64,000 nt of DNA. It comes from an uncultured Bacteroidales bacterium (GTDB lineage Bacteria; Bacteroidota; Bacteroidia; Bacteroidales; UBA932). The notes under the pieces are model-generated. The model did not search any database. It was not told the DNA's origin and saw only the letters and a program-made list of their open reading frames with translations. Location of the stretch: the NCBI GenBank assembly GCA_934725575.1, contig CAKVCK010000003.1, positions 1-64,000 of the forward strand, given 5' to 3'. The position numbers and the translations under genes are program-made. Shown here one piece after another: positions 25,397-35,421 of the stretch (within the stretch, counting starts at the first letter, position 1; each line of letters opens with the position of its first letter).

Positions 25397-28300
25397 ATGT
25401 CAAAAAAGACTAACAACAAGCGAATAATGTTCGCTACATCGAAGATACTGGAATATCCTGACCTTCTGGAAGTTCAGCTGAAATCATTCAGGGATTTCTT
25501 CCAGCTGGAAACGACACCGGAGAACAGGAAAAACGAAGGTCTCTTCCAGGTGTTTCAGGAAATATTCCCGATCGAAGACACGAGGAACAACTACAAGTTG
25601 GATTTCATTGACTATTTCATCGATCCTCCTCAGTATTCGATCGAAGAGTGTCTTGAGAGAGGACTGACATACAATGTTCCTCTGAAGGCAAAACTCCGCC
25701 TTTCGTGCACTGATCCTGAGCACGAGGACTTTGACACAAGAGTCCAGGATGTGTATCTCGGCAACATCCCGTATATGACGCCTGCCGGCACATTCGTAAT
25801 CAACGGATCTGAAAGAATCATAGTGTCCCAGCTGCACCGCTCTCCAGGCGTATTCTTCGACCAGAGTATGCACGCTAACGGAACGAAGTTGTATTCAGCC
25901 AGAATCATCCCGTTCAAGGGATCCTGGATTGAGTTCGCGACAGACATCAACAATGTGATGTATGCCTACATTGACCGTAAGAAGAAATTGCCGGTGACAA
26001 CCCTTCTTCGTGCGATCGGCTTCAATTCCGACAAGGACATCATAGACATATTCGGTCTTGCCGACGAGGTTGAGGCCACAGAAGAGAACCTGAACGAGAA
26101 CAAGGGCAGAAAGCTCGCCGCCAAGGTTCTGAAAACCTGGACAGAGGACTTCGAGGACGAGGACACCGGTGAGGTCATCCCGATCGAGAGAACCATCCCT
26201 ATCGTAGAAAGAGGGGAGATCCTTGACGATGACACCATCGCCAAAATAGCCGACACCGATGTCAAGACTATCCTTCTCCAGAAAGACGAGGCTAACTCGA
26301 ATGAATATGCGATCATATTCAACACCCTCCAGAAGGACCCGACAAACACCGAAATCGAGGCTGTAAACTACATCTACAAACAGCTGCGTAATTCTGAACC
26401 ACCTGACGAGGCGACCGCAAGGGACGTCATCGACAAGCTCTTCTTCTCTGAGAAGAGGTACGATCTCGGCAATGTCGGAAGGTTCCGTCTGAACAAGAAA
26501 CTTGGACTCACGACAGATCCTGAGACAAGGGTTCTGACTAATACGGACATCATCGAGATCATCAAGTATCTCATCCAGCTGATAAACTCAAAGGCGACTG
26601 TCGATGACATCGACCACTTGAGCAACAGACGTGTGCGCACTGTTGGCGAACAGCTCGCCAACCAGTTCAGCGTCGGCCTTTCAAGAATGGCGAGAACCAT
26701 CCGTGAAAGAATGAACGTGCGTGACAGCGAGCAGTTCAGCCCGATCGACCTGATCAACGCGAAGACTTTGTCATCCGTGATCAACTCGTTCTTCGGAACC
26801 AGCCAGCTCTCACAGTTTATGGACCAGACCAACCCTCTGGCCGAGATCACGCACAAGCGCCGTCTCTCAGCCCTTGGTCCTGGCGGTCTTTCAAGAGACA
26901 GGGCAGGATTCGAGGTCAGGGACGTGCACTACACGCACTACGGAAGGCTTTGCCCTATCGAGTCTCCTGAAGGCCCGAACATCGGACTTATCTCATCACT
27001 CTGCGTCTATGCGAGAATCAACCAGCTCGGTTTCATCGAGACCCCTTACCGTGAGGTTCACGAAGGAAAGGTTGACCTTACCGACAAGGGATGGCACTAT
27101 ATGACCGCCGAGGAGGAGGAAAACAAGCTCGTTTCCCTCGCCAAGGTCAATATGGAGGATGACGGAACGATCAAGGATGACAGGATCCAGTGCCGTCTTG
27201 AGGCTGACTTCCCGGTTGTCTCCAAGGAAGAGGTTGACTATATGGATGTCGCTCCGAACCAGATGGCCTCTGTCGCCGCATCGCTCATTCCGTTCCTGGA
27301 GCACGATGATGCCCACCGCGCGTTGATGGGTGCGAATATGATGCGTCAGGCTGTTCCGCTTCTTCGTCCTGAGTCCCCTATTGTGGGTACCGGACTTGAG
27401 GAGAGGGTCTGCCTGGATTCAAGGACACAGTTCGTGGCCGAGCGCAAGGGCGAGGTGACCTACGTTGACGCTAAGGAGATCCGTATCAGGTACGACAGGA
27501 CTGACGATGAGAAGTTCGTCTCATTCGCTCCTGACGAGACCGTTTACACTCTTCCTATATATAGAAGGACGAACCAGAGCACGACCGTGACCCTTAAGCC
27601 TATCGTGCACAAGGGTGACAAGGTGGAGGCCGGACAGGTGCTTACCGAAGGCTACGCCACACAAAACGGCGAGCTCGCCCTCGGACGTAACCTGAAAGTG
27701 GCGTTTATGCCTTGGAAGGGTTACAACTACGAGGATGCCATCGTTCTTTCTGAGGAGATGGTGAAGTGGGATATCCTAACGTCAGTGCACGTTGATGAAT
27801 ATCTTACCGAGGTCCGCGACACCAAGCGCGGTATGGAAGAGCTCACTTCTGATATTCCTAACGTCAGCGAGGACGCTACAAAGGATCTCGACAAGCAGGG
27901 TATCATCAGAATCGGCGCGCACATCGAGCCGGGTGACATTATGATCGGTAAGATCACTCCTAAGGGAGAGAGCGATCCGTCACCTGAAGAGAAGCTCCTC
28001 AAGGCCATCTTCGGCGACAAGGCCGGTGACGTGAAGGACGCCTCGCTGAAGGCCAATCCTTCGCTCAGCGGAACCGTCATAAAGACAGCGCTTTACACCA
28101 AGGCCGCCAAGGAAAGCAACAGAAGGGCGGCGAAGACCGACCAGAAGGCCCGTCTTGACCTCATCCAGGAGGACTTTGACAAGAAAGCGGCCAAGCTCTA
28201 CGCGGACTTCTTCAAGCGTCTGACAGTGTTGGCGAAGGGCAAGAAGAGCGACGGAATCTACGACCTCTACGATGCCGAGATCATCGCCAAGGGCAAGGAG

Positions 28301-29215
28301 ATCAGCGTCGAGAAGCTGAAGACCATTGACTTCCAGAACATCAACTCCAGCAACTGGACCACCGATGAGAACACCAACCTGCTCATCCAGGAACTCATCA
28401 ACAACTACTGCCTGACCTACAAGGTGGCCGAGGCCGAGTGCAAGAGACAGATGGACAAGATAAAGGTCGGTGACGAGCTTCCTAACGGCGTTATGCAGAT
28501 CGCCAAGGTCTATATCGCCAAGAAGAGGAAGATCACTGTCGGTGACAAGATGGCCGGACGTCACGGTAACAAAGGTATCGTGGCCAAGATCGTACGTCAG
28601 GAGGATATGCCGTTCCTTGAGGACGGTACTCCGGTGGACATCGTTCTGAACCCTCTGGGCGTGCCTTCACGTATGAACCTCGGTCAGATCTACGAGACTG
28701 TTCTCGGATGGGCCGGAGCAAGGCTCGGACTGAAGTTCAGCACACCTATCTTCGATGGCGCCACCATTGACGAGATCTGCGCCTACACTGACAAGGCCGG
28801 TGTTCCAAGATACGGCAAGACCCACCTCAGGGACGGCGGCACAGGAGACTGGTTCGACCAGCCTGCCACGGTCGGAGTGATCTATATGATCAAGCTGGGG
28901 CATATGGTTGACGACAAGATGCACGCCCGTTCCATCGGACCATATTCACTCATCACCCAGCAGCCTCTCGGCGGTAAGGCTCAGTTCGGAGGCCAGAGGT
29001 TCGGAGAGATGGAGGTCTGGGCCCTTGAGGCGTTCGGCGCCGCCAACGCCCTTCAGGAGATCCTGACCGTCAAGTCAGATGACGTGACCGGACGTTCAAA
29101 GACTTACGAGGCCATCGTCAAGGGCGACCCTATGCCGACACCAGGCATACCGGAGTCCCTCAACGTTCTGCTTCACGAGCTCAGAGGACTTGGTCTCAAG
29201 GTTACTTTGGATTAA
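25397..29215 (+). CDS. rpoB: DNA-directed RNA polymerase subunit beta
   Basis: The 1272-residue subunit is full length for Bacteroidales. The rifampicin-binding cluster reads FGTSQLSQFMDQTNPL and THKRRLSALGPGGL, so the positions equivalent to E. coli D516, H526 and S531 are all wild type, predicting an unmodified rifampicin site. Other landmarks are RLCPIESPEGPNIGLI, GRNLKVAFMPWKGYNYEDAI, KMAGRHGNKGIVAKI and KTHLRDGGTGDWFDQPATVGVIYMIKL. Two RNA polymerase genes follow the attenuator after rplL. Confidence 0.99.
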   Translation: MSKKTNNKRIMFATSKILEYPDLLEVQLKSFRDFFQLETTPENRKNEGLFQVFQEIFPIEDTRNNYKLDFIDYFIDPPQYSIEECLERGLTYNVPLKAKLRLSCTDPEHEDFDTRVQDVYLGNIPYMTPAGTFVINGSERIIVSQLHRSPGVFFDQSMHANGTKLYSARIIPFKGSWIEFATDINNVMYAYIDRKKKLPVTTLLRAIGFNSDKDIIDIFGLADEVEATEENLNENKGRKLAAKVLKTWTEDFEDEDTGEVIPIERTIPIVERGEILDDDTIAKIADTDVKTILLQKDEANSNEYAIIFNTLQKDPTNTEIEAVNYIYKQLRNSEPPDEATARDVIDKLFFSEKRYDLGNVGRFRLNKKLGLTTDPETRVLTNTDIIEIIKYLIQLINSKATVDDIDHLSNRRVRTVGEQLANQFSVGLSRMARTIRERMNVRDSEQFSPIDLINAKTLSSVINSFFGTSQLSQFMDQTNPLAEITHKRRLSALGPGGLSRDRAGFEVRDVHYTHYGRLCPIESPEGPNIGLISSLCVYARINQLGFIETPYREVHEGKVDLTDKGWHYMTAEEEENKLVSLAKVNMEDDGTIKDDRIQCRLEADFPVVSKEEVDYMDVAPNQMASVAASLIPFLEHDDAHRALMGANMMRQAVPLLRPESPIVGTGLEERVCLDSRTQFVAERKGEVTYVDAKEIRIRYDRTDDEKFVSFAPDETVYTLPIYRRTNQSTTVTLKPIVHKGDKVEAGQVLTEGYATQNGELALGRNLKVAFMPWKGYNYEDAIVLSEEMVKWDILTSVHVDEYLTEVRDTKRGMEELTSDIPNVSEDATKDLDKQGIIRIGAHIEPGDIMIGKITPKGESDPSPEEKLLKAIFGDKAGDVKDASLKANPSLSGTVIKTALYTKAAKESNRRAAKTDQKARLDLIQEDFDKKAAKLYADFFKRLTVLAKGKKSDGIYDLYDAEIIAKGKEISVEKLKTIDFQNINSSNWTTDENTNLLIQELINNYCLTYKVAEAECKRQMDKIKVGDELPNGVMQIAKVYIAKKRKITVGDKMAGRHGNKGIVAKIVRQEDMPFLEDGTPVDIVLNPLGVPSRMNLGQIYETVLGWAGARLGLKFSTPIFDGATIDEICAYTDKAGVPRYGKTHLRDGGTGDWFDQPATVGVIYMIKLGHMVDDKMHARSIGPYSLITQQPLGGKAQFGGQRFGEMEVWALEAFGAANALQEILTVKSDDVTGRSKTYEAIVKGDPMPTPGIPESLNVLLHELRGLGLKVTLD

Positions 29216-29242
29216 TTTTCAAGAATATTGACATTCAAGAAT

Positions 29243-32200
29243 ATGCCTACTTTCAATAATAAAGAAAACAAGGTAAAGAGCAACTTCTCGACGATCAGCA
29301 TCTCGCTGGCTTCCCCTGAGGACATCTCGGCGAGATCCTGCGGCGAGGTCCTGAAACCGGAGACTGTCAACTACAGAACCTACAAACCGGAAAGGGACGG
29401 ACTCTTCTGCGAAAAGATATTCGGACCGACAAAGGACTATGAGTGCTATTGCGGAAAGTATAAGAGAATCCGTTACCGTGGAATCGTCTGCGACAGGTGC
29501 GGTGTCGAGGTGACAGAGAAGAAAGTCCGCAGGGAAAGGATGGGCCATATCGCCCTTACGGTTCCTGTGGCTCACATCTGGTACTTCAAATCAGCCCCTA
29601 ACAAGATATCCGCACTTCTCGGCCTTCCTGCCAAGAAGCTTGAGTCAGTGATCTACTATGAGAAATACGTAGTGGTCAACCCTGGCGACAGCGGGCTCGC
29701 GAAGATGGATCTTCTCTCCGAGGACGAGTACCTTGATGTTCTCGCAAGACTTCCTGAGAATGACAACCTGCCATTCGACGATCCGAGGAAGTTCGTCGCC
29801 AAGATGGGCGCCGAGGGAATCTACGACCTCCTTAGGGAGACCGACGTGGAAAGCCTTTCAAAGGAACTGCGCCAGAAGATGCTGAGCGAGACATCCCAGC
29901 AGAGAAAGGCGGAGCATCTCAAGAGGCTGAGCGTGGTTAAATGGTTCCTTGAGTCAAGGAACATCAACCGTCCGGAATGGATGATTATGAAGGTGATCCC
30001 GGTCATTCCGCCGGATCTCCGTCCGCTCGTTCCGCTTGACGGAGGACGTTTCGCGACCACGGACCTGAACGACCTCTACAGAAGGGTCATCATCAGGAAC
30101 AACCGACTCAAGAAGCTCATCGAGATCAAGGCTCCGGAGGTCATCTTGAGAAACGAGAAGCGTATGCTTCAGGAGGCCGTTGACTCACTGTTCGACAACT
30201 CCAAGAAGTCAAGCGCCGTGAAGAGCGAGTCCAACAGGGCTCTCAAATCACTTTCCGACTCACTGAAGGGTAAGCAGGGACGTTTCCGTCAGAACCTCCT
30301 CGGTAAGCGTGTGGACTATTCAGCCCGTTCGGTTATCGTCGTAGGTCCAGAACTGAATATGCACGAGTGCGGTCTGCCTAAGTTTATGGCGGCCGAGCTC
30401 TACAAGCCATTCATCATCCGCAAGCTCATCGAAAGGGGAATCGTCAAGACCGTGAAGTCCGCGAAGAAGATCGTGGACAGAAAGGATCCTGTCATCTGGG
30501 ACATCCTTGAGAACGTGATGAAGGGACATCCGGTTCTCCTTAACCGTGCCCCTACCCTCCATAGACTTGGTATCCAGGCATTCCAGCCAAGGATGATCGA
30601 AGGCAAAGCCATCCAGCTCCACCCTCTCGCCTGTACGGCATTCAACGCCGACTTCGATGGTGACCAGATGGCCGTCCATCTTCCGCTCGGCAACGCCGCC
30701 GTTATGGAGGCGCAGCTCCTGATGCTCGGATCCCAGAATATTCTTAACCCGGCGAACGGAACCCCTATCACCGTGCCTTCGCAGGATATGGTGCTCGGTC
30801 TGTACTACATCACGAAGATCAGGCCTGGCGCTAAGGGTGAGAAGATGAACTTCTACGGACCTGAGGAGGTGATCGTTGCCTACAACGAGCAGGCGATCGA
30901 TATGCACGCCGAGATCGGAGTAAGGCTTCCTGTTGACAAGCAGGATCTTTCAAAGGGTTACGAGATCAAGAAGACCACAGCCGGAAGAATCATTGTCAAC
31001 CAATATGTTCCGGACGAGGTACCGTATGTCAACGAGGTCCTCGGCAAGAAGGCTCTGCGTAAGATCATCACAGAGGTCATCAAGAGCACTGGTGTGACAA
31101 GAACCGCGCAGTTCCTTGACGACATCAAGAACCTTGGTTACTATCAGGCGTTCAGGGCCGGTATCTCGTTCAACCTTGGAGATGTCATCATCCCTGCGGA
31201 GAAGACAAAACTCATTGACGAGGGCTACAAGGAGGTGGAGAGCATCAAGTCAAATTATGCGATGGGCTTCATCACCAACAACGAGCGTTACAACAAGGTC
31301 ATCGACCTTTGGACAGCGATCGACAACAAGCTCACGAACATCGTGGAGAAGCAGATCTCGGCAGACCAGCAGGGATTCAATCCGGTTTATATGATGCTGG
31401 ATTCCGGAGCCCGTGGTTCAACCCAGCAGATCAAGCAGCTTTGCGGTATGCGTGGACTTATGGCCAAGCCTCAGAAGTCCGGAGCGGCCGGAGCTGAGAT
31501 CATCGAGAACCCTATCACCTCCAACCTGAAGGAGGGTATGACGGTGTTGGAGTACTTCATCTCCACGCACGGTGCGCGTAAGGGTCTTGCTGATACCGCC
31601 CTTAAGACCGCCGACGCCGGTTACCTTACCCGTCGTCTGGTCGATGTCTCCCACGATGTCATCATCACAGAGGAAGACTGCGGCACGCTCAGAGGTCTTA
31701 TCGCCACAGCCATCAAGAACAAGGACGAGATCGTGGAGTCTCTCGGCGAGAGAATCCTCGGACGTACTTCCGTTCACGACATATTCAACCCTCTCACCGG
31801 GGAACTTATCATCAAGGCCGGTGAGGAGATCCGCGAGGCCACAGCCAATCTGATCGACCATCTGCCGATAGAGCAGGTAGAGATCCGTTCAGTGCTCACG
31901 TGCGAATCCCGCAAGGGTGTCTGCGCGAAGTGCTATGGACGTAACCTTGCGACCAGCAGAATGGTTGAGAAAGGCGAGGTTGTCGGTGTCATCGCCGCAC
32001 AGTCCATCGGTGAGCCTGGTACTCAGCTTACCCTGCGTACCTTCCACGTCGGTGGTACGGCGTCCAGCACCGCGGCCGATTCCTCAATCGTCGCCAAATA
32101 CGATGGCAAGCTCGTCTTCGAGGAGCTCAGGACCATCCAGAAGATCGGCGAGGACGGAACGGCTCAGGACATCGTCGTCAGCCGTATGACCGAGGTCAGC

Positions 32201-33493
32201 ATCATCGACGAGAACACAGGCATAACCTATTCTCACTACGATGTGCCATACGGCTCAAGACTGTACTTCAAGGACGGAGACACCATCAAGAACGGCGACC
32301 TGCTCTGCGAGTGGGATCCATACAACGCCATCACGATTGTGGAGACCGCCGGTAAGGTTCAGTTCGACAACCTCATCGAGGGTGTCACATTCCGTGAGGA
32401 GGCCGCCGATGAGTTCGCCGTCAACAAGGACAAGGTCATCATCGAGGCCAGGGACAAGACAAAGAACCCGTCCATCCTCATCCTTGACAATGAGGGCAAC
32501 CAGATCAGGCAGTACAACCTTCCTGTCGGAGCCCACCTTATAGCCAACAACGGTGACAAGGTCAATGTCGGCGACATCATCATCAAGATCCCTCGCGCTA
32601 TCGGTAAGTCAAGCGATATCACCGGAGGTCTTCCGAGAGTCACCGAGCTCTTCGAGGCCAGAACTCCTTCGTCCCCTGCGATCCTCGCCGAGATCAATGG
32701 TGAGGTGCTTATGGGCAAGGTCAAGAGAGGTAACCGTGAGATCATCGTCAAGAACAAGTCCGGAATCGAGAAGCACTATCTCGTACCTCTTACCAAGCAG
32801 ATCCTTGTTCAGGAGAACGACTACGTGAAGGCCGGCACAAGGCTTTCAGACGGTGGTATCTCCCCGACCGACATCCTCAACATCCTCGGACCTGTCAAGG
32901 CTCAGGACTACATCGTCAACGAGGTACAGGCGGTTTACCGTCTGCAGGGTGTGAAGATCAACGACAAGCACTTTGAGATCATCGTCCGTCAGATGATGCG
33001 CAAGGTTCAGATCACCAATCCTGGTGACACTGAGTTCCTGCAGGAAGAGTTGGTGGACAAGTGGGATTTTATGGATGCCAACGACAACATATTCGGAAAA
33101 TATTATGTCATTGACGCCGGGGATTCCCAGAAGTATATGGTCGGCGACATCATCGATGCCCGTGATATGAGGAATGAGAATTCTTCACTTGAAAGGCAGA
33201 ACAGGAAGATGATGGCTGTCCGTGAGGCTAAGCCTGCCACCGCGAAGCTTGTGCTTCAGGGTATCACAAGGGCCGCCCTCAGAACCAACAGCTTCATCTC
33301 GGCCGCTTCCTTCCAGGAGACGACCAAGGTGCTCAGCGAGGCCGCCATCAGGGCTCGTGTAGATCATCTCGAAGGTCTGAAGGAGAACGTCATCTGCGGT
33401 CACCTCATTCCGGCCGGTACTGGCCAGAAAGAGTTCCAGGACATTCTGGTCGGCCGCAAGGACGAGTATGAGCAGGAAATGAACGAACTCTAA
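29243..33493 (+). CDS. rpoC: DNA-directed RNA polymerase subunit beta'
   Basis: I take the ATG at 29243 (MPTFNNKENKVKS, 1416 residues); the in-frame TTG at 29228 is less likely. The N-terminal zinc site is CYCGKYKRIRYRGIVCDRCGVE. The catalytic Mg site is CTAFNADFDGDQMAVHLPL. The second zinc site is CESRKGVCAKCYGR, and the trigger-loop region includes GEPGTQLTLRTFHVGGTA. The large C-terminal portion with hybrid-motif insertions has the typical size. A terminator follows after about 25 bases. Confidence 0.99.
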   Translation: MPTFNNKENKVKSNFSTISISLASPEDISARSCGEVLKPETVNYRTYKPERDGLFCEKIFGPTKDYECYCGKYKRIRYRGIVCDRCGVEVTEKKVRRERMGHIALTVPVAHIWYFKSAPNKISALLGLPAKKLESVIYYEKYVVVNPGDSGLAKMDLLSEDEYLDVLARLPENDNLPFDDPRKFVAKMGAEGIYDLLRETDVESLSKELRQKMLSETSQQRKAEHLKRLSVVKWFLESRNINRPEWMIMKVIPVIPPDLRPLVPLDGGRFATTDLNDLYRRVIIRNNRLKKLIEIKAPEVILRNEKRMLQEAVDSLFDNSKKSSAVKSESNRALKSLSDSLKGKQGRFRQNLLGKRVDYSARSVIVVGPELNMHECGLPKFMAAELYKPFIIRKLIERGIVKTVKSAKKIVDRKDPVIWDILENVMKGHPVLLNRAPTLHRLGIQAFQPRMIEGKAIQLHPLACTAFNADFDGDQMAVHLPLGNAAVMEAQLLMLGSQNILNPANGTPITVPSQDMVLGLYYITKIRPGAKGEKMNFYGPEEVIVAYNEQAIDMHAEIGVRLPVDKQDLSKGYEIKKTTAGRIIVNQYVPDEVPYVNEVLGKKALRKIITEVIKSTGVTRTAQFLDDIKNLGYYQAFRAGISFNLGDVIIPAEKTKLIDEGYKEVESIKSNYAMGFITNNERYNKVIDLWTAIDNKLTNIVEKQISADQQGFNPVYMMLDSGARGSTQQIKQLCGMRGLMAKPQKSGAAGAEIIENPITSNLKEGMTVLEYFISTHGARKGLADTALKTADAGYLTRRLVDVSHDVIITEEDCGTLRGLIATAIKNKDEIVESLGERILGRTSVHDIFNPLTGELIIKAGEEIREATANLIDHLPIEQVEIRSVLTCESRKGVCAKCYGRNLATSRMVEKGEVVGVIAAQSIGEPGTQLTLRTFHVGGTASSTAADSSIVAKYDGKLVFEELRTIQKIGEDGTAQDIVVSRMTEVSIIDENTGITYSHYDVPYGSRLYFKDGDTIKNGDLLCEWDPYNAITIVETAGKVQFDNLIEGVTFREEAADEFAVNKDKVIIEARDKTKNPSILILDNEGNQIRQYNLPVGAHLIANNGDKVNVGDIIIKIPRAIGKSSDITGGLPRVTELFEARTPSSPAILAEINGEVLMGKVKRGNREIIVKNKSGIEKHYLVPLTKQILVQENDYVKAGTRLSDGGISPTDILNILGPVKAQDYIVNEVQAVYRLQGVKINDKHFEIIVRQMMRKVQITNPGDTEFLQEELVDKWDFMDANDNIFGKYYVIDAGDSQKYMVGDIIDARDMRNENSSLERQNRKMMAVREAKPATAKLVLQGITRAALRTNSFISAASFQETTKVLSEAAIRARVDHLEGLKENVICGHLIPAGTGQKEFQDILVGRKDEYEQEMNEL

Positions 33494-33516
33494 CAGTTCT
33501 TCAATGAATATGAAAG

Positions 33517-33552
33517 GCCGGCTGTGGAGCTTTCCACAACCGGTTATTTTTG
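33517..33552 (+). terminator. Terminator after rpoC
   Basis: CCGGCTGTGG (33518-33527) pairs with CCACAACCGG with one C-A mismatch and is followed by TTATTTTTGTTTT. Confidence 0.8.
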
Positions 33553-33632
33553 TTTTCTCTATCAATCCTACGAATAATCACACGGTTGGTCACGGGGCTT
33601 GTTGAAGTGACCATATATATAAGCGGCGCAAA

Positions 33633-33686
33633 AAATTTCTCCCAGGCGAATTTTGCACGTTACCAAAATTCGCCTGGGAGAAATTT
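33633..33686. repeat. Perfect hairpin, copy 1 of a family with a conserved core and loop
   Basis: Arms 33633-33655 and 33664-33686 are perfect 23-base inverted repeats; the loop 33656-33663 is CACGTTAC. The central 22 bases, including the inner arms (AATTTTG/CAAAATT), recur at 44763-44784 within otherwise different arms. Confidence 0.85.
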
Positions 33687-33714
33687 ATTTGCTGCTGGAC
33701 GGCCACTCGATCCG

Positions 33715-33739
33715 GTCGTTTCGGCAGGCTCAACGAACC
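33715..33739. repeat. REP-like palindrome at the end of the LacI gene
   Basis: Read on the minus strand it contains TCGTTGAGCCTGCCGAAACG, which can fold (TCGTT/AACGA). It is similar to the repeat at 41601-41625. Confidence 0.6.
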
Positions 33740-33742
33740 TCG

Positions 33743-34750
33743 TCAGCAGCTGTCGCGGACGATTAGGGACGGGGCGATGAGACGCTGTACCGGGGGAAGA
33801 TCCTGAAGCCTGTTCTCAATGATGTCGATCAGGACCTGGGATGCCAGGCGGCCGATTTCGGAGAGAGGTTGCTCGATGCGGGTGATGGCCGGGTCAAGAA
33901 AATCGAGGAAGCCGTTGTTGTCGAAAGAGATGATGCCTACTTGCTCCGGGATCCTTACACCGAGCTCACGGAAAGCCCGGATGGCGCCAAGCAGGATGGT
34001 TGATGAATATGCGAACACAGCGTCATACTTCACCCCGTCGCTGAATATTCTCTTGACCTGATCGTAACCATTCTCGACAGAGAAAGCGTCACCGACGATG
34101 GCATATTCAATGTGCTTGTCGCTGTGGGCGTTGATAGCGTCCTTGAAGCCTCTGACACGCTCCATTGAAGGTGTTGAGTCCTCCACGCCTTGGATCGACA
34201 GGATGTTGCGGCAGCCGTGGTTGATGAGATATTCAGTCGCCATATAGCCTCCTGCGTAGTTGTCGGTGCAGATGTATGGCAGGGAAGTCCCCTCGAAGTA
34301 ACGGTCTATCAGGACAGTAGGGATATTGCCGGTGATCTCGTCCATCAATTCGGTCGTGTTGCCGACAGGAACGGCGATTATGCCGTCCACGCTTCTTGAG
34401 CGGAACATCATAAGGGAACTCTCGAAATCCTTCTCGTTCTCCAGAGAGTCGGCCAGAAGGGTGTGGTAGCCGGCGAGTTTCAGATTCTCGATCACAGTGC
34501 TGGCCAGGGTGGCGAAGAACGGGTTGTCAATCCCCGGCACCGTCAGGCCGATGGTGTAGGTCCGGCTGGTCCGGAGCCCCTGCGCAAGAAGATTCGGAGT
34601 GTAATTCACCCTTTTCGCCTCGGCCTGGATTATTTCGATCGCCTTCTGGCTGATCCTTGACCTCTGGGCCTTGCCGGAAAGCACTCTGGAGACTGTTGAG
34701 ACTGAATAGCCGGTCTGTTCGGATATTGATTGGATAGTGTTTTTGCGCAT
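33743..34750 (-). CDS. LacI-family transcriptional regulator
   Basis: The start at 34750 (MRKNTIQSISEQTGYSVSTVSRVLSG) places the helix-turn-helix at the very N-terminus; an upstream ATG at 34771 falls in the promoter. Residues 1-50 hold the HTH and hinge (VSTVSRVLSGKAQRSRISQKAIEIIQAEAKRVNYTPNLLAQGLRT). The periplasmic-binding-like effector domain follows (TIGLTVPGIDNPFFATL, VDGIIAVPVGNTTELMDEI, IPTVLIDRYFEG, VGIISFDNNGFLDFLDPAITRIEQPL). The effector is a sugar or a purine; I cannot tell. The gene is divergent from xpt and probably controls it or the GH78-like gene behind it. Confidence 0.9.
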   Translation of the reverse strand: MRKNTIQSISEQTGYSVSTVSRVLSGKAQRSRISQKAIEIIQAEAKRVNYTPNLLAQGLRTSRTYTIGLTVPGIDNPFFATLASTVIENLKLAGYHTLLADSLENEKDFESSLMMFRSRSVDGIIAVPVGNTTELMDEITGNIPTVLIDRYFEGTSLPYICTDNYAGGYMATEYLINHGCRNILSIQGVEDSTPSMERVRGFKDAINAHSDKHIEYAIVGDAFSVENGYDQVKRIFSDGVKYDAVFAYSSTILLGAIRAFRELGVRIPEQVGIISFDNNGFLDFLDPAITRIEQPLSEIGRLASQVLIDIIENRLQDLPPVQRLIAPSLIVRDSC

Positions 34751-34768
34751 AATTAATGTCTGTGGCCG

Positions 34769-34776
34769 CAAATATA
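34769..34776 (-). promoter_or_regulatory. -7 box of the LacI-family gene
   Basis: TATATTTG on the minus strand, 19 bases before the chosen start; it supports that start. Confidence 0.65.
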
Positions 34777-34808
34777 GATATTTTTTAACGCTTACTTGAT
34801 TTTTTTTC

Positions 34809-34816
34809 TAAATTTG
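34809..34816 (+). promoter_or_regulatory. -7 box of xpt
   Basis: TAAATTTG, a TAnnTTTG match 19 bases before the xpt ATG. The space between the two divergent boxes contains TTAACGCTTA, a possible half operator for the LacI-type regulator. No purine riboswitch is visible. Confidence 0.55.
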
Positions 34817-34834
34817 TTTTTTGGCATATAAAAT

Positions 34835-35416
34835 ATGAACTTTCTTGAAGAAAAGATCCTCTCCGACGGAGTGATCAAGGAGGGTAACATCCTCAAGGTG
34901 GACAATTTTCTCAACCACCAGATTGACATTGACATTATGAGACAGGTGGCCTACGAGTTCAAACGCCGCTTCCGTGGCAAGACCGTGACCAAAATTCTTA
35001 CAATCGAGGCGAGCGGCATAGCCATCGCGACCTTGCTCGCCGATTTGTACGATGTTCCTGTCGTGTTCGCGAAAAAGGGCGAGACAGCCAATTGCACCGA
35101 TGACAAATATGTCTCACAGGCATATTCATTCACTCACAAGAGGATGAACAATGTTTTTGTGTCTAAACCTTACCTCAATGCGGGGGAGAAAGTGCTCATC
35201 GTCGATGATTTCCTCGCTGACGGACAGGCTATGCTCGCGCTGACGGACATAGTCAGGCAGGCCGGCGCAGAGGTGGTAGGACTTGGTGTCGCGATCGAGA
35301 AAGGACAGCAGAAAGGCGGCAGGATCCTCCGTGAGGCGGGCTACCACCTTGAGTCCATCGCGATCATCGAGGATATGGACTACGAAACTCAATCAATACA
35401 TTTCAGAAATAACTAA
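34835..35416 (+). CDS. xpt: Xanthine phosphoribosyltransferase
   Basis: It makes XMP from xanthine and PRPP in purine salvage. The 193-residue protein is of usual length. It starts MNFLEEKILSDGVIKEGNILKVDNFLNHQIDI as the family does. The segments ILTIEASGIAIATLLAD, VVFAKKGE and the PRPP-binding motif VLIVDDFLADGQAMLAL are present. The next gene (6 bases away) is the remains of a xanthine/uracil-type permease, the expected functional partner. Confidence 0.95.
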   Translation: MNFLEEKILSDGVIKEGNILKVDNFLNHQIDIDIMRQVAYEFKRRFRGKTVTKILTIEASGIAIATLLADLYDVPVVFAKKGETANCTDDKYVSQAYSFTHKRMNNVFVSKPYLNAGEKVLIVDDFLADGQAMLALTDIVRQAGAEVVGLGVAIEKGQQKGGRILREAGYHLESIAIIEDMDYETQSIHFRNN

Positions 35417-35421
35417 AGTCT

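Noticed and set aside
34760..34834. A purine riboswitch upstream of xpt
   Set aside because: The leader is only about 15-20 bases after the likely start of transcription, too short for the three-stem aptamer.
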